From: Marvania coccoides
Lineage: Eukaryota > Chlorophyta > Trebouxiophyceae > Chlorellales > Chlorellaceae
Assembly (NCBI GenBank): GCA_963854735.1
Contig: OY978104.1
Location: 620,001 to 684,000 of the forward strand
Length of the DNA stretch: 64,000 bases
Reading direction: 5' to 3'
In this document: positions 34,697 to 46,971 of the stretch, piece by piece
How positions within the stretch are numbered: the stretch's first letter is position 1
How the letters are laid out: every line of letters starts with the position of its first letter
Position numbers and translations under genes: made by a program
The notes under the pieces: model-generated
Told to the model about the DNA's origin: nothing
Databases searched by the model: none
Seen by the model: the letters and a program-made list of their open reading frames with translations, nothing else

Positions 34697-35637
34697 GAGG
34701 GTGCTACAGAGAGAAACGGTTGCCTTGGATTAGAGACTGGACATGCGACTTTAGCGGGGCAAATTGGAATGCAAGCTCACAAGTTTGGGTGGCGGGACTG
34801 GCAGCAAAATATTCCAAGCTCCGTTTGAAGCTAGTGGGGGTGCTTGGTGCACCGTTCTCTTTCGAGTGTTTGAAACGCGTTTAAATGGGTTTGCTGCTTG
34901 TCGCGAGTGCTGTTTGGGTGGTCAAATAGATTTAAATTGATTTATTCACAAGCTAGCGCGGATGTGTGGTAACAAGGCTGCCAATAATTAGTTTAAATAT
35001 TCATGAATGGTTATAAAATATGAATTACTTAACGCGTTTCCTTTGTACCTAGAGCGCACCGCAACTGCAGTGACGAGGTTGCACAATGGACGCTTTCACA
35101 ACCCAAATGCAGTGCTTCACAACCCGTCAAAATTGACTTTTCATCTAGACAAAAGAAAAATCAGAAAAAGGTAGGCACTGCGCTTTATGAGAGGTACGTG
35201 ATTTAATATTAGATTTGCAAATCCAATTGGTTGATTTTCTTACATTTCTCAAAAATTAAAGTAATGGAGGATAATGGCAACCATAGTATATTTAATTAAA
35301 TGTATATAATAATAAAATAAAAGTAAATGCTATTTTACGAGCTCAACGACCTCCAACCAAACATTTGAAAGAAAAAAAATTGTTAGCGCCTTTTTGTCAA
35401 ATTTCACCATTGATATGCGATGGTTTGAATATTGAAATATAGTTTAGTAGATATTTGATCCATATAGAGGCGGCGGGTGAGGCCTCTCCATTCTATATCT
35501 TTTGAATTCTAATTTTATTTAAAGATCAGTTATTCTTTATCCCCGCATATTTCTTGTTTATGTATAGAGGCGACGCAGCGACAACTCCTTTTATTAGCCC
35601 TTTATCAAAACAATAAGTAAATAAATAAATCAAAAAC
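34697..35637. promoter_or_regulatory. Divergent spacer PhoD-like / RecQ, 0.94 kb
   Basis: AT-rich DNA without open frames of note. It must hold both promoters. No TATA box, repeat or RNA gene was recognised. Confidence 0.45.
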
Positions 35638-38353
35638 ATGAGCGGCGCCGGTGGGGCCGGCCCCACCTCATCCTCGGCCGCTGCCGAGCTGGCTCAGGTG
35701 GACCGCCAGCTCCAACAAATCGAGACTCAAATTGAGTCGCTGCTGCGCCAGCAGTCCGCCCTCCAGGACCGCCGCGAGCAGCTGGCGCGGCTGGCCGCCC
35801 AAGAGGCGGGAGCTCCAGCAGCCGACTGGGCGTCTGCTGCCTTTTCGTGGGACTCGCAGGTGCTGAGCACGCTGCGCTCGGTGTTTCGACTTTCTTCCTG
35901 GCGCCCGCTGCAGCGTGAGGTCATCAACGCCACCCTGCAAGGCCGGGATGTGGTGTGCCTCATGCCGGCGGGTGGCGGCAAAAGCTTGTGCTATCAGCTG
36001 CCGGCGCTGGTGGCCCCGGCTGGCAGCGTCACAGTGGTGGTGCGTGGGAGTAACAGCAAAGAGAAATGAAAACAGTGTCATTTAGCATTCTTTCTGTTTT
36101 TTTTTTTAATTTAAAAAAAGTAAAAAATAAAAAATCCCCTGCTTATTTCAGGTTTCGCCGCTGCTGGCGCTCATCGTGGATCAGCTGCAGCACCTGCGGC
36201 GCATCGGCGTGGCTGCGGCGGCACTCACCTCGCTTTCCTCCAAAGAAGAGCTCTCAGCAGTGCTCAAATCGCTGGACCAAGCGGCCACCAGGTACAAAAA
36301 TGTCGGTTTTTAATGTTTTTTTTAAATATAATATAATTTTATAACTTTCATTTTGACGCCCTTTCTTTCTTACTTTTATTACTAGTCCTCGTCTGTTGTA
36401 CGTCACTCCTGAGCGGGTGGCCAACTCAAAGCGCTTCATGGCCAAGCTCGAAAAACTTTACAAGAGCAAGCGGCTGGCACGCATCGCAGTGGACGAAAGG
36501 TCAGGTTCAGTGTAGTGCCCTATAATTAATAGCGCATTAGCGACATTTCCGCTTTTATTGTATTACTCTTCAAGTGACGCGTCATGACGTACTTTAAATT
36601 GAATTTTCTTTTCATTTTCTCAGCCACTGCGCCAGCCAATGGGGCAACGACTTCCGCCCAGATTACCGCAAGCTTGGCGTGCTGCGGCAGCAGTTCCCCG
36701 ACGCGCCCATTTTGGCGCTGACGGCCACCGCCACGCAGAGCGTGTGCGATGACGTCACCTCCATTCTGAAGATCGATGGAGCGGAGCTGTTTCGCTCCTC
36801 AGTAGACCGGCCAAACCTCTTCTATGAGATTGTGTCCAAGCCTGCCACCGGTAAGAAACTTGGAATAAAAAATGTATATCAAATATTACGCTGCGGGAGA
36901 ATTGATTCCTTCTGACAATTGACGGTTAATTGCAATTTAAAATTTCCAGCCACCGAGCTGAACGACGACATCGCTGCCTGGATCAAGTCCAACTTTCCTA
37001 ACAAAGAAAGCGGCATTCTGTACGCCCTCACGAGGAAAGACTCGGAGACGACGGCAGAAGAGCTGCGGCAGCGAGGCATTTCGTGCGCAGCGTATCACGC
37101 TGACCTGGACGTGTCTGTTCGCATGTCAGTGCACAGCGCCTGGACGGAGGGCAGCCTGCAGCTGATCGTGGCCACTGTGGCATTCGGTGAGTAGGCAGTA
37201 GATGGGTTTTTTTCTTCAAATCATGGTCACCTGTTCAGAATGCAGATATTTTAGTCGTTCTAATGAAATCATGATATTAATGGCAGGCATGGGGGTGAGC
37301 AAGTCTGACGTCAGATTCGTGCTGCACCACTCAATTTCAAAGAGCGTTGAGAATTACTACCAGGTAATGAGGGGAATAATCAAACTCTGAAATTAATGTA
37401 ATCTACGTTGTTATGATATTTCTTCCAAACAGCTTTGAATTATAATTATTTTGTATGTATCCTCCAAGTCATAATTGAAGAAAGCTCTTCACATTCTTTT
37501 CTGTCAGGAGAGCGAGCGTGCTGGACGCGACGGTCTGCCTGCCCACTGCCGCCTCTACTTCCGCTTCTCCGACTACCTGCGCCAGGCGGGCATCGTCTGC
37601 ATGGATTCAGCGTGGGAGCCACACCTGCGGGGCATGCTGCGCTACGCTGCCGGCCCCAGCTGCCACCGCGCTGCTATTGGCCGCCACTTTGCCGAGGCGC
37701 CAGCGCCATGCCGGTCCATGTGCGATATCTGCGCCGCCGCCACTGCCGCTGCGTCTGCTTCTGGCGCTGCAGCAGCCGCGGCAGCCGCTGGGGAGCTACA
37801 GCAGCGCCAGGCGGACGTGAATGCAGCAACAAAGGGTGCAGTGGCGGTGCTGCGCGCGTGGAGCGGCGCTGAAAAGCGCGCTACGCTGACGCAGCTTCTT
37901 GATAAGTTGCGCACCTCCGTCGCCGCCGGCTCCGTCGCTGTGGCCAAGCGGCTCGGCAAGGATGAGTGTGAGCGATTGGTGGGAGCGATGGTGAAGGAAG
38001 CTGTCCTGCAGCTGGACTTTGGGTTCACTCCCTACTGCACAAACGTGTATCTGAAGGTGGGCCCGAAAGCGACTGCGCTGGAAGAAGGGCGGCTGCAAAT
38101 CAACCTGCCACCGGTGTCAGAGCAGGCCGCGGGAGCAGTGGGCGTGGCTGTGAAGCAGCAGCAGCATGGTGGAGGCGGTGATGCAATGGCAGCGGGAGCA
38201 GAGGAGGGAGGAGGAGTGGGGCAGCCAGAAGCTAAGCGTGCAAAGCACGAGGAGAAGGAGAAAGAGGCAGCGGCGGAGGTGGTGGAGGAGGAAGAGGATG
38301 TGGTGAATTTGGTGGACAGCGATAGCGATGACGATTTTGTGGTGGGAAAGTAG
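35638..38353 (+). CDS. RecQ-family DNA helicase (RECQL1-like)
   Basis: Seven exons (35638-36039, 36152-36291, 36386-36499, 36624-36850, 36950-37186, 37287-37363, 37508-38353) give about 680 residues. An N-terminal coiled coil ([20 protein letters not shown]) is typical of the RECQL1 type. Helicase motifs are [18 protein letters not shown] (motif 0), [15 protein letters not shown] (I), [11 protein letters not shown] (Ia), DESH at 217-220 (II, usually DEAH), LALTATAT (III), YHADL (near IV), [21 protein letters not shown] (V) and ESERAGRDG (VI). A zinc-binding domain follows ([13 protein letters not shown]...CRSMCDIC), then a winged-helix-like part and an acidic tail. It unwinds DNA 3'-5' in recombination and repair. 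AATAAA lies at 38461. Confidence 0.93.
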
Positions 38354-38577
38354 CGTTGATGTAATAATAATGTATGTCTGTCTCATGATACATACAACAC
38401 ATATTTGTGCACCTCGAAGATGCGTATGTGTGCGTGTGTTTGTGTGTGTACATTACAAACAATAAACAAATCCAGCAAATAACAAATCAAATAAAATAAA
38501 TTCGGTGTTATTCAAAAAAGAAATCAATTTTAAGAAACGCTTCTTCTCCCTACGCTCTCAATGATCCGCCAGTCAAC
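38354..38577. other. Convergent 3' spacer RecQ / plastid protein
   Basis: 224 bases, TG/CA-rich near 38410-38450, with AATAAA (38461-38466) for the RecQ transcript. Confidence 0.45.
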
Positions 38578-39956
38578 TCAAACTGCAGCCCTGCAAAACC
38601 GCGCCACGTCCACCAGTCCCGCAGCCTCCAGCTCATCAGCCACCCCCTCGCGAATGGAGTCCCAGCTAACTTCTCCTGCTGCCGCTTTATTCAACAGATG
38701 GTTTGCCTCGTCCAGTCTCTTCTCCTGAGGAGCCTTCGGGTTGGTCCTAAACTTGCCAGCCAGCGGACCACCGTTGGCCATCTCGTCCTGCTCATCCAGT
38801 GCAGCACGCACGGCATCAGCGGAGCTTCTATCGGCCAACCCAGCTGCGTCCCGCATTGGGCCCAGCCCGTCCCGCAGGCTCCACCACGGCGTGCGGAGCG
38901 CAATACGGGCCATGTCACGACTTTCCTCCGGCCGGCCGGATTCACGTAACAGCCCGCACGCGTATTCGTACGGGCGGCCCCAGTCTGGAAAATGACCTTG
39001 TCGCATGTACCATTCTGACGTAATCAGGGCGGACATGGTATCACCTTTTGCCACGTGCGCCGCCGCCAGCGCCTCGCAAACGTCAGGGAACATGCCAGCT
39101 CTCCTGACGAGGTAGGCATCCAACGAAGGCAGCCCGCTGCGGGCGACGGCGCCAGTCTCGTACATGGAGGCTCCTGCTGGGCCTGCGGCTGTTGCCACAG
39201 GTCCGGGAGAGCTGGAGCTGCTTGCAGCTGCTGCGTCTTCTTCAGCCAGCGCCCGGTGGAGGTACTCTTCGGCTGAGCGGGACACCAGATCCATTTTGAG
39301 GTCTGAAATGATGAGAAAAGAGATATTCGTTAATTTAAATAAAGATATGAGAGAACAAAGCGCAGTTTGAGCCATGGGAGAACAAAGCGCAGTTTGAGCC
39401 ATGAACATACATAAATTTGATAAACAAGAGGGGGGGAGAAATTGGCCTTTGCAGCAGCGATCCGCCTCCCCCAAAAGAAGAAAAAAACATCGTACGTACC
39501 TCCTCGCCGCATGCGCACCACGGGGAGCTCCATGCCCTTGTGCCCCCCAGCCGGCCAGCGCAGCAGGCAAGTCACAGCACCTCCCTCCGGCGCCTCAGTC
39601 AGCGGAACCAAAAGAGGGTGCAGGTTGCTGCGGTTGGCGGGGTCCACAGGGGTTTGTCCCTGGGCTTGGAGGACCCCCACCAGGACGTCGATCGCGGGAG
39701 AAGAGCCAGCCACGGCGATCTCAGAGAGGTAGCGAGAGTGGTCGGCGGCACGGCAGAAAATAGAACGAGAGGCCGTGGAAGAGGGGGTCTTGAGGGACGA
39801 GAACGGGGCAATGATGCGATGGCATCGAGTTGATCGGGCGTCATCGGCGTGCAGGCATCGAATTGGCTTCTTGGTGGGGTGATTGATGATGGCAGTGGAG
39901 GAGGAAGCTGAGCCCAGGAGGGTGGGGCGCGACAGAGTGGAAGAAAAGGACGCCAT
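38578..39956 (-). CDS. Putative plastid-targeted conserved protein
   Basis: Two exons (39956-39500, 39302-38578) give about 393 residues. The N-terminus (MASFSSTLSRPTLLGSASSS) looks like a chloroplast transit peptide. After it come a segment rich in beta residues (VTCLLRWPAGGHKGMELPVVRMRRG) and a helical part: EEYLHRALAEEDAAAA, VCEALAAAHVAKGDTMSALITSEWYMRQGHFPDWGRPYEYA and MARIALRTPWWSL. That helical part resembles TPR-like conserved proteins I associate with plants and algae, but I cannot name it reliably. The C-terminus is helical (EANHLLNKAAAGEVSWDSIREG). Function unknown; the plastid location is inferred from the N-terminus only. Confidence 0.7.
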
Positions 39957-40351
39957 CGTTCAGATGGGCCTTAATTACGCGCAATTGGGAAGGAGAAATC
40001 GATGAAATTGGCCGCCAAGAAAATATTGAAGATCTCACAAGAGAGCTCTTGCCCTCGATGTCTCAATTACTACTGATGTATGGTAGCTTTGAGGTTCTAG
40101 ATTAAAATTAATAAAATAAGATGGGGAAGGAATGGCAAACTCGCTTTTTGGCTAGCCACCACCCTTTCCCCCAAAAAACATATCCTGCACCTACTCTAAA
40201 AATAGTAATAATATGCAAAAATGCCTGCCTACCCAGAGATGCTATGCTGAACTCACAAGCCATGCCAGCCCATTCATAAGAGAGATTTGATCAGTTATTC
40301 TCAGGCTAGATCACTTAGCGAGACCTGCGCCCTTCGCAGCAACCCAAATCC
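39957..40351. promoter_or_regulatory. Divergent spacer plastid protein / TBC gene
   Basis: 395 bases with both presumed promoters; no recognised element. Confidence 0.4.
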
Positions 40352-41858
40352 ATGTCTGCCGCACACCCTTTGGCATCAGCCAGCACCTCCGCTGTCATAC
40401 CCCTCAGCGCCCGCATTGCCGCCTTCTCCGCCGCCCTTGCTCAAGACCGCATTGACCTTCCAGCGCTGAAGGCCCTCACCGCAGGCGGCGTGCCAGAGAG
40501 CGACCCCAACCTTCGTGCCACCGTCTGGCAGCTTCTCCTTGGCTACCTCCCTCCAGAAAAGGCCACGTGGGACCGAAGCATTCGTCGAAAGCAAATCGAG
40601 TATTCTCAATTCTGCCGGGAGTTTATCATCGATCCTCACACCCTGGGGCGGCCGCCGCTGGGCCTGGAGGCAGCTGCAGCCACCGCGCTGGCCGCCTCTT
40701 CTTCGAAGAACGGCGCCTCGCCGCTGCAGCGGACTGCCGTGACTGAGCATGATCACCCGCTCTCCACCTCGAATTCTTCCAAGTGGAGCGCCTTTTTTGG
40801 TGACTCGGAGCTCAGGTACACACTTCAATTACTCATGTATTTGAATTGGAATTTTTCCGTACAAAGTTTTCTGGTAAGAAAACAAGAAACCGGTGTTTTT
40901 AACCCTTTTCTTCTGATTGTTATGAAATAACCTGCAGGGAGCAGATCGACCGTGACGTGGACCGCACCCATCCCGACCTCAACTTCTTCAGCGGCCAAAC
41001 AGCAGCTGCGGAGGGCCACAGAGACGCCATGCGAAGGGCGCTCTTTGTTTTCGCTAAACTCAACCCTGGGCTGCGATACGTGCAAGGTGAGCCGATGAAG
41101 ATGATAAGGAGGGGATGATGCGGATTTTATTCATTAAATCATGCCCCATCTCATCTGACCCAACAACAATAACTTTTTTATTGCAAGGCATGAACGAGCT
41201 CTTCGCGGTGATCTATCAAACCGTCGCGGTGGGCCTAGGGCCCGAAGGTCAGGTGCCAGCAGAGCCGGCAGAAGGCTCAGACATGCCGGTGCCTTCTGCA
41301 GCGGAAACCGCTGCTTTCTACTGCTTCGTGGACCTTCTGGGGGACTTCAAAGACAATTTTTGTCAGCAGTTGGACAACAGCGAGGTCGGCATCAGGTAGG
41401 TTTGCCCTATTTTGCCATTTGTTCATCAGTTTAGTACCTGTCTTACTTACCCTCAATTGAGTTTTATTTAAAACTGCAGGGCTACCATGGGGAGACTTTC
41501 TTCCTCCCTTCGCGGCTTTGATCCCACCCTCAGCGCTCACCTGGAAACCACCAACGGCATCAACCCCCAATTCTATGCCTTCCGATGGATAACAACTCTA
41601 CTCACGCAAGAATTTCCTTTTCCCGACGTTGTCAGACTGTGGGATGCAATTCTGGGCGACTCTACGTCCAGGGCAGACTGTCTGCAGCGGCTGTGCCTGG
41701 GGATGGTGCTTCTGGTGCGAGAGGAGCTCCTGAAGGGCGATTTTGCCGTAAACCTAAAGCTGCTGCAGCGGTACCCACCTGTGGATGTCGCGAGGGTGCT
41801 GGCGCAAGCAGAGAGTCTGCGAAAATTTAAGACGGTCATAGTCCTGGACAACGACTGA
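40352..41858 (+). CDS. TBC-domain Rab GTPase-activating protein (TBC1D13-like)
   Basis: Four exons (40352-40815, 40938-41086, 41188-41395, 41480-41858) give about 399 residues, close to TBC1D13. The domain begins LRATVWQLLLGYLPPEKATWD. It has the arginine finger in QIDRDVDRTHPDL (Arg ~164) and the glutamine finger in LRYVQGMNE (Gln ~204). FYCFVDLLGDFKDNFC, NPQFYAFRWITTLLTQEFPFPDVVRLWDAILGD and the final helices follow. Both catalytic fingers are intact, so GAP activity towards a Rab protein is expected. Which Rab is unknown. It should act in membrane traffic at the cytosolic face of endomembranes. Confidence 0.9.
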
Positions 41859-42089
41859 ATAATTCTTTCTCTATATGATATGAATGGAAAACTTCCTCAA
41901 AACTTTAAAGCCCGTTATAAAGGCCACAAAAACAAATTCTGAAAAGACACATAAAAGCCCTTTATCTATGCTGTTGTACTCTCTTAATGCTACTTTTCTT
42001 TCTTCGTTCATTCTTATGCATCAATTTTTTCCCCTATCTATTGAGCTGCCCAGTCGCTACAGTTTGTAATCTTACATTCTTTCTAACTC
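41859..42089. other. Convergent 3' spacer TBC / RAD54
   Basis: 231 bases of AT-rich 3' sequence; nothing else recognised. Confidence 0.4.
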
Positions 42090-45000
42090 CTACACAAAGT
42101 CATCGTCGCTGTCGTACACCACGGCAGTGCGCTTGCTGGGCGGAGGGCCCGGCGCCGGCGCTGCCGCCGCCTCTCCTGACGGCGACTTGCGTTTCACAGC
42201 CGGCTGGCTCTTGGCACCAGCAGGCGCAGCAGCAGTCTTGTGCATCGCTGCTGCGGGCGCAGAGTGCACTCCTGCCGCTGCTTTCTTCCCCGAAGCAGAA
42301 GGAGGAGTCACTTTCTTCTTCTGGGGCGGCAGAACCACCGCTGCCGCTGCTGGCGCCTCCCTGGGAGGCATCTGGGGCTGCGTGGGCGGCACCACCACCG
42401 CAGCAGCTCCAAGCTTGGCCCCCGCGCTGATTGAAGCAGCCTTGGGCGTGACTCTGGGGGTGACTTTCTTCAAGGGCGGAGCCGTAACAGCCGCCGTCAC
42501 CGGCGTGTTTTTGCGGGCGTTCTCCTTCGCGCCGCCCACCGCAACGTTTTCAGCGCGCGCAGACGGCGGCCCATGGGAAGCGGGAGGCGGCATGCTGCGG
42601 GGCGCGACCCCCTGGGGGGTGATTTCCGCTGGCCCCAGCGGAGATGGCCGCAGCGGCGCTCCGAGCGCCCGGCGCGCCAAATGACCCCCCGCAAGGTGGC
42701 CTCCACCGGCTCTGCCACCGTCCGCTGCTTTGCGCTGCCCAAAGGGCGCGAGCGGGGGGTCGGGCGGCACGTCCCGTCCGTCCACTTGGCAGCTAAAGAC
42801 GAAACTAACGTCGTCTCCGCCAGTGTACTTCATCAGCTCATCAGGGACTGTGGTAGGGTCCGAGTGGTGCGCCCAAGCTGCCAGGTCCTCCTCCTTGGGG
42901 TTCCCTTCTTGCACCTTCAGAATCCGCCCTCCGTTGGCCTCCCAGAGCGCCTTGCTGCGCATCCCCATGCCACCGGTCGCCGCTCCCTCCGCGTCTTCAG
43001 CCTCTTCGTCACTGGCAGTGAGGTCAATCGCCTTCGCCTCCCCCTCCTCGTCTATCTCCATGATGTCGAACTCCTCTTCGCTCTCCGAATCGCTCACCAC
43101 CACCTGCTTTTTGCCGCCCTTCTTCCTGCCCCCGCTTTTTCCCGCTTTCTTCGCCGGCTTGTCCGCTTTCTTCTTGTGGTGCCCCTTGTCCGCCACCATA
43201 TGATCATACGTGGTGGACAGCGTGTCAGGGTTGTACGAGAACAGGTCCCGCAGCTCATCTAGGCTCATCACCGCTGAGCCACCCGCCCCGCCGGATTTGG
43301 AGGACTCCACGACCGCCTGAAGGCCCTCCTTGCTGAGCTGGCGCTGGTAGACCTTCTCCTCGATGGTCCCCGTCGTCATGAAGCGGTAGACGTAAACGCG
43401 CCGCCGCTGCCCGTCGCGCCACACCCGAGCTGCTGCCTCTGCGCAGAATTAAGTGCAGGAAAGAGGAGTTAATTAGCCCGAATTTAATTTAAGAGCAAAG
43501 AAATTGAAGTAAGAAGATATGAAAAGCGAGATAGTCTATTATATTAGTGCAGGAGGAAAGTAGACTGAAAAAATAGCAACGTAAAGAATTGAATCTCCCT
43601 CCCGCTCACGTTTATCGTCGGCTGGGTTCCAGGACATGTCGAACAGGATGAGGCGGTTGCCGCCAATCAGGTTGAGCCCGCAGCCTCCCGCCTTGGACGA
43701 CAGCAGGAACACAAACTGGTTGTCTGCGAGGTCGTTGAACGCCTTCACCAGCTTCTGGCGCTTGTTGATAGAGGTGGAGCCATCCAGGCGCAGGCAGGGG
43801 TACCCCCGCTCGCGGCACAGCGTGGTGAAGAGGTCGAGAGTTTGGGTGAAGTTCGAAACGATGACCACTCGGTCCTTTGTTTGCTCCCGCATCAGCGCCA
43901 GCATGCGCGCCACCACGGCGAACTTGCCGGACATGAGCTCCCACCCCCGGGGCATGCCGCCGCGGGAGTGGGAGAAGACGCCCTCTGGGAACAGGTCAGC
44001 GCAGTTCTCAAAGCCCTCGGCGCCGCCCTCTGCCTTGATGGACTTGGAGGAGGTGGAGTTCTCCATGTCGTATATGAGCCTACGGCGCAGAAAAGCGAGA
44101 AAGAGCCAGTTCAGAAACAGAGAAATAAGAAGAAAGCAAGAAAACGAAAGAATGCTTCGCGAAATTGACATTTTTGAAAAATAGAGAGAGAGGGACTCAC
44201 TTGGGGTGGTTGAGCAGCTTGCGGAGGGAGGTGATGGCGGACAGCACCCGCGCCGACTTGTGCCCGGCGTTTCCAAACAGGTTGCGCACGGAGCGCGAGC
44301 CCACGAAGTGTTGGTAGAGGTCAAACTGCAGCGGCGTCATCCTGCAGCACACCACCTCCACCACTTTGGGAGGGAGGTGCGCGGACAGCAGCGAGTTGGT
44401 GCGGCGCAGGATGAACTCATTCACGATCTCCGACAGCTCGGTGGAGCGCTCGGCGCCGAGCGTTGATTCAGCGTCGGAGGCGTCGGGCTCTCTGCCTGCC
44501 AGGATGGGGGCCTCGAAGTGGCGGCGGAACTGGGCGGGGGTGCCCAGGACGCCCGGATTGCAGAAGTTGACCATGGAGAAGAACTCCTGCAGCTGGTTTT
44601 GCATGGGGGTGCCAGAGAGGAGGACGCGGCGGCGACAGGCCAAGGAGTCGAGGGCGCGGTTGGTGAGCGTCTGATCGTTCTTCAGACGGTGCGCCTGCAA
44701 TAAAAAAATGGCAAATGCTCGCGAATTTTTAAGATTTGGATTGTATACATGTGTGTTTTATGAGAAGAGACCATGAAGAAAATCGCGCGCAACAATAGCA
44801 CTGAGGAAAGTAAAAAGACGCAAACTTGCCTCGTCGCAGATGAGGAGGTCGCAGGAGCCGGGGGCCTGGAAGCGCTCGGCGTGCAGCCTGAAGGTCTCGT
44901 AGGAAACGATGAGGAGCTGCGCCGGGAAGCGGGGTGACAGAAACTGGTTGATGGTGGAAATGACGTCCTCGCGGGAGGACTCGCACAGCGGCAGCGTGCG

Positions 45001-46630
45001 CACGCGTCCCTGGAGCCCATGAAAAAAAGGGGAGCAAGAAAGAACAGGTGTCGTTAATTTGCTGCTGCCATCCTTGAAGACAGTGAAAATAGCGTGATTT
45101 TTAGGGAAATATTTAGGGGTATGGGTGCTTACGTTGAGCCACTTCGAGCATTCTGAGTCCCAGTTGGAGACCAGGGAAGTGGGGCAGCAAATGATGACCC
45201 GCTTGGCCATCGGAACGCCGCCCAGCTGCTCATGCCCGTTGTTCAGCAGCGTCCATAGCAGCGCAATGCCCTGCAGCGTCTTTCCCAGGCCCATGTCGTC
45301 CGCCAGAATGCACCCGTGTCCCTGCAAGCATTATTGTCGATTAGCATCATCACCAGGTGTTTTCGGTGGGAAATAGCAATAATAATACTACAACTACTAA
45401 TAATAACAACACGCTGTACAAACAACAAGTTGCTACGAAAAAGCTTAAAAATAATGAATGCATGCATTAATCATATAATATGAAAAGATAGGAGGAAAAG
45501 TTAAAAGAAAGCAATACATGTACGTACATCAAAGTTCCGAAGTCCCGCCACACACTCAAACATAAACTGCACACCCTCGCGCTGATGTGGGCGCAGGAAC
45601 CGCGTGAGGGCGTCGTCCACGCGCACGCTGCCGCCTGCCTCTGGGCCCTCGCCCTGCGGCTCCCACAGCACCAACGGTTCGACACCGGGAGGAAGCTCTA
45701 CGGCAGCCGCTGCAGCGTCAGCGGGGCCAGCCTCGTCTTCTTGCGCGGTGAGCAGCATCTTAACGGGCTGGAAGGGCTTGCCGGAGCCCCAGGGGACGAA
45801 CTGCTTGCGCGCTGCCAGGGCGCGCTTGAGCGACTGCAAACAGTAAAGAAAAAAGACGGTAAAAAAACAAATTATTTTTTAAAGGGGGGAATGGGAAAGA
45901 ATGTAACAAAACTGGCCTGCGAGCGCGCCGGGGCGTTGGGGTGCGGGCTCTTGAAGGGCTTGCGCAGGAGAACCGCCGCTGCGTCCTCCACCATGAGAAT
46001 CTTAGGCAGCATGGACTTCCGGTGGATTTCCAAGTCCCCAGCCAGCATGGCCTTGATGTTCTCCTCACGCCGCAGCGCTCGCGAAGGGGCGTCGTCAACC
46101 TCCTCTTCCTCCTCCTCCACTGCAGCACCGCCAGCGGCAGCGGGGGAGGCCTCCTCTTCCTCTTTGAAATCATTGCCTGAGTCACTATCGTCTTCTTCGG
46201 CTGATTGCGGCTCCTCCTCCTCGTCTTCAGACTCTGCCTTCTTCTTGGATGGTGGCAGCTTGGGGCGGGCAGCCGCGGCCTTGGCAGCAGGTGCAGCAGC
46301 AGCTGGCAGCATTTTAGCTGCAGCTGGCGCAACTAAAGGCTTCTTGACGATGTTCTGCACGAGCGGCCGGCGCGGTGCGGCCGGCGCGGGCTTGGCTGCC
46401 TTTCCGCCGCTGATGGGACCTGCTTTTGGGGTTGCAGGGGGCGCGCGAGCGGCTGCAGCGGGCTTTTTCGCGGGTTTCACATCCTCCTCAGAGTCGGAGT
46501 CTTCGCTGTCGCTGCTTTCGCTCTCGCTGGAGCACTCGCTGGGTGAATCGTCTTCCTCTTCCTCGCCAGAGCTGCTGGAGCCGCTCAGCTCTATCTCCAG
46601 CTCGCTGTATTCACTTTCAGCTTCCTTCAT
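42090..46630 (-). CDS. RAD54: RAD54, SNF2-family recombination ATPase
   Basis: Seven exons (46630-45917, 45833-45528, 45321-45133, 45009-44830, 44694-44201, 44079-43610, 43438-42090) give about 1233 residues; RAD54 is usually 750-900. An acidic N-terminal region precedes the core. Core motifs are [33 protein letters not shown] (Walker A Lys ~354), DEAH (462-465), [65 protein letters not shown] and [30 protein letters not shown] is a RAD54 signature. It remodels chromatin and drives Rad51-mediated strand exchange. A ~330-residue Ala/Lys/Pro-rich tail is unusual. Introns 1 and 4 have GC donors, the latter inside DEAH. Confidence 0.93.
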
Positions 46631-46971
46631 GTTGTTTCAAATTAATTATAACATAGCAAAAAGCGGAACCAGGCCGGGTCAGGCTGTTCAAGGGAGCGAC
46701 GATCTAATTGCTGTAGGTAATTGCTTTATTGTTTGCGATGCTTAACAACTTTTCGGAGCTTTTTGAGCGAAGCTGCTTTGCCTGCTGAGTTTTTTTTGTT
46801 TTTTTTTCTCTTCTCTTCTGGCCAAGCCCTCAGCAGCTAGCCGATCCATCAGTCCTCTTGAATTATTTTCCACATGCAATTTACAAACAGCATATATTTT
46901 ATTTCAGTCAAACAAAACTTAACCGCCCACTCCGCCATTTTTAATTATTAACTCTACTGTCTCAATTTCCA
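46631..46971. other. Spacer RAD54 upstream / TLC gene downstream
   Basis: 341 bases holding the presumed RAD54 promoter and the TLC gene 3' UTR; T-rich near 46790-46810. Confidence 0.4.

Noticed and set aside
45585..46745. 386-codon plus-strand frame rich in Ser
   Set aside because: It is antisense to RAD54 exons 1 and 2. The acidic GAG/GAA codons of RAD54 read as Ser/Leu on the other strand.
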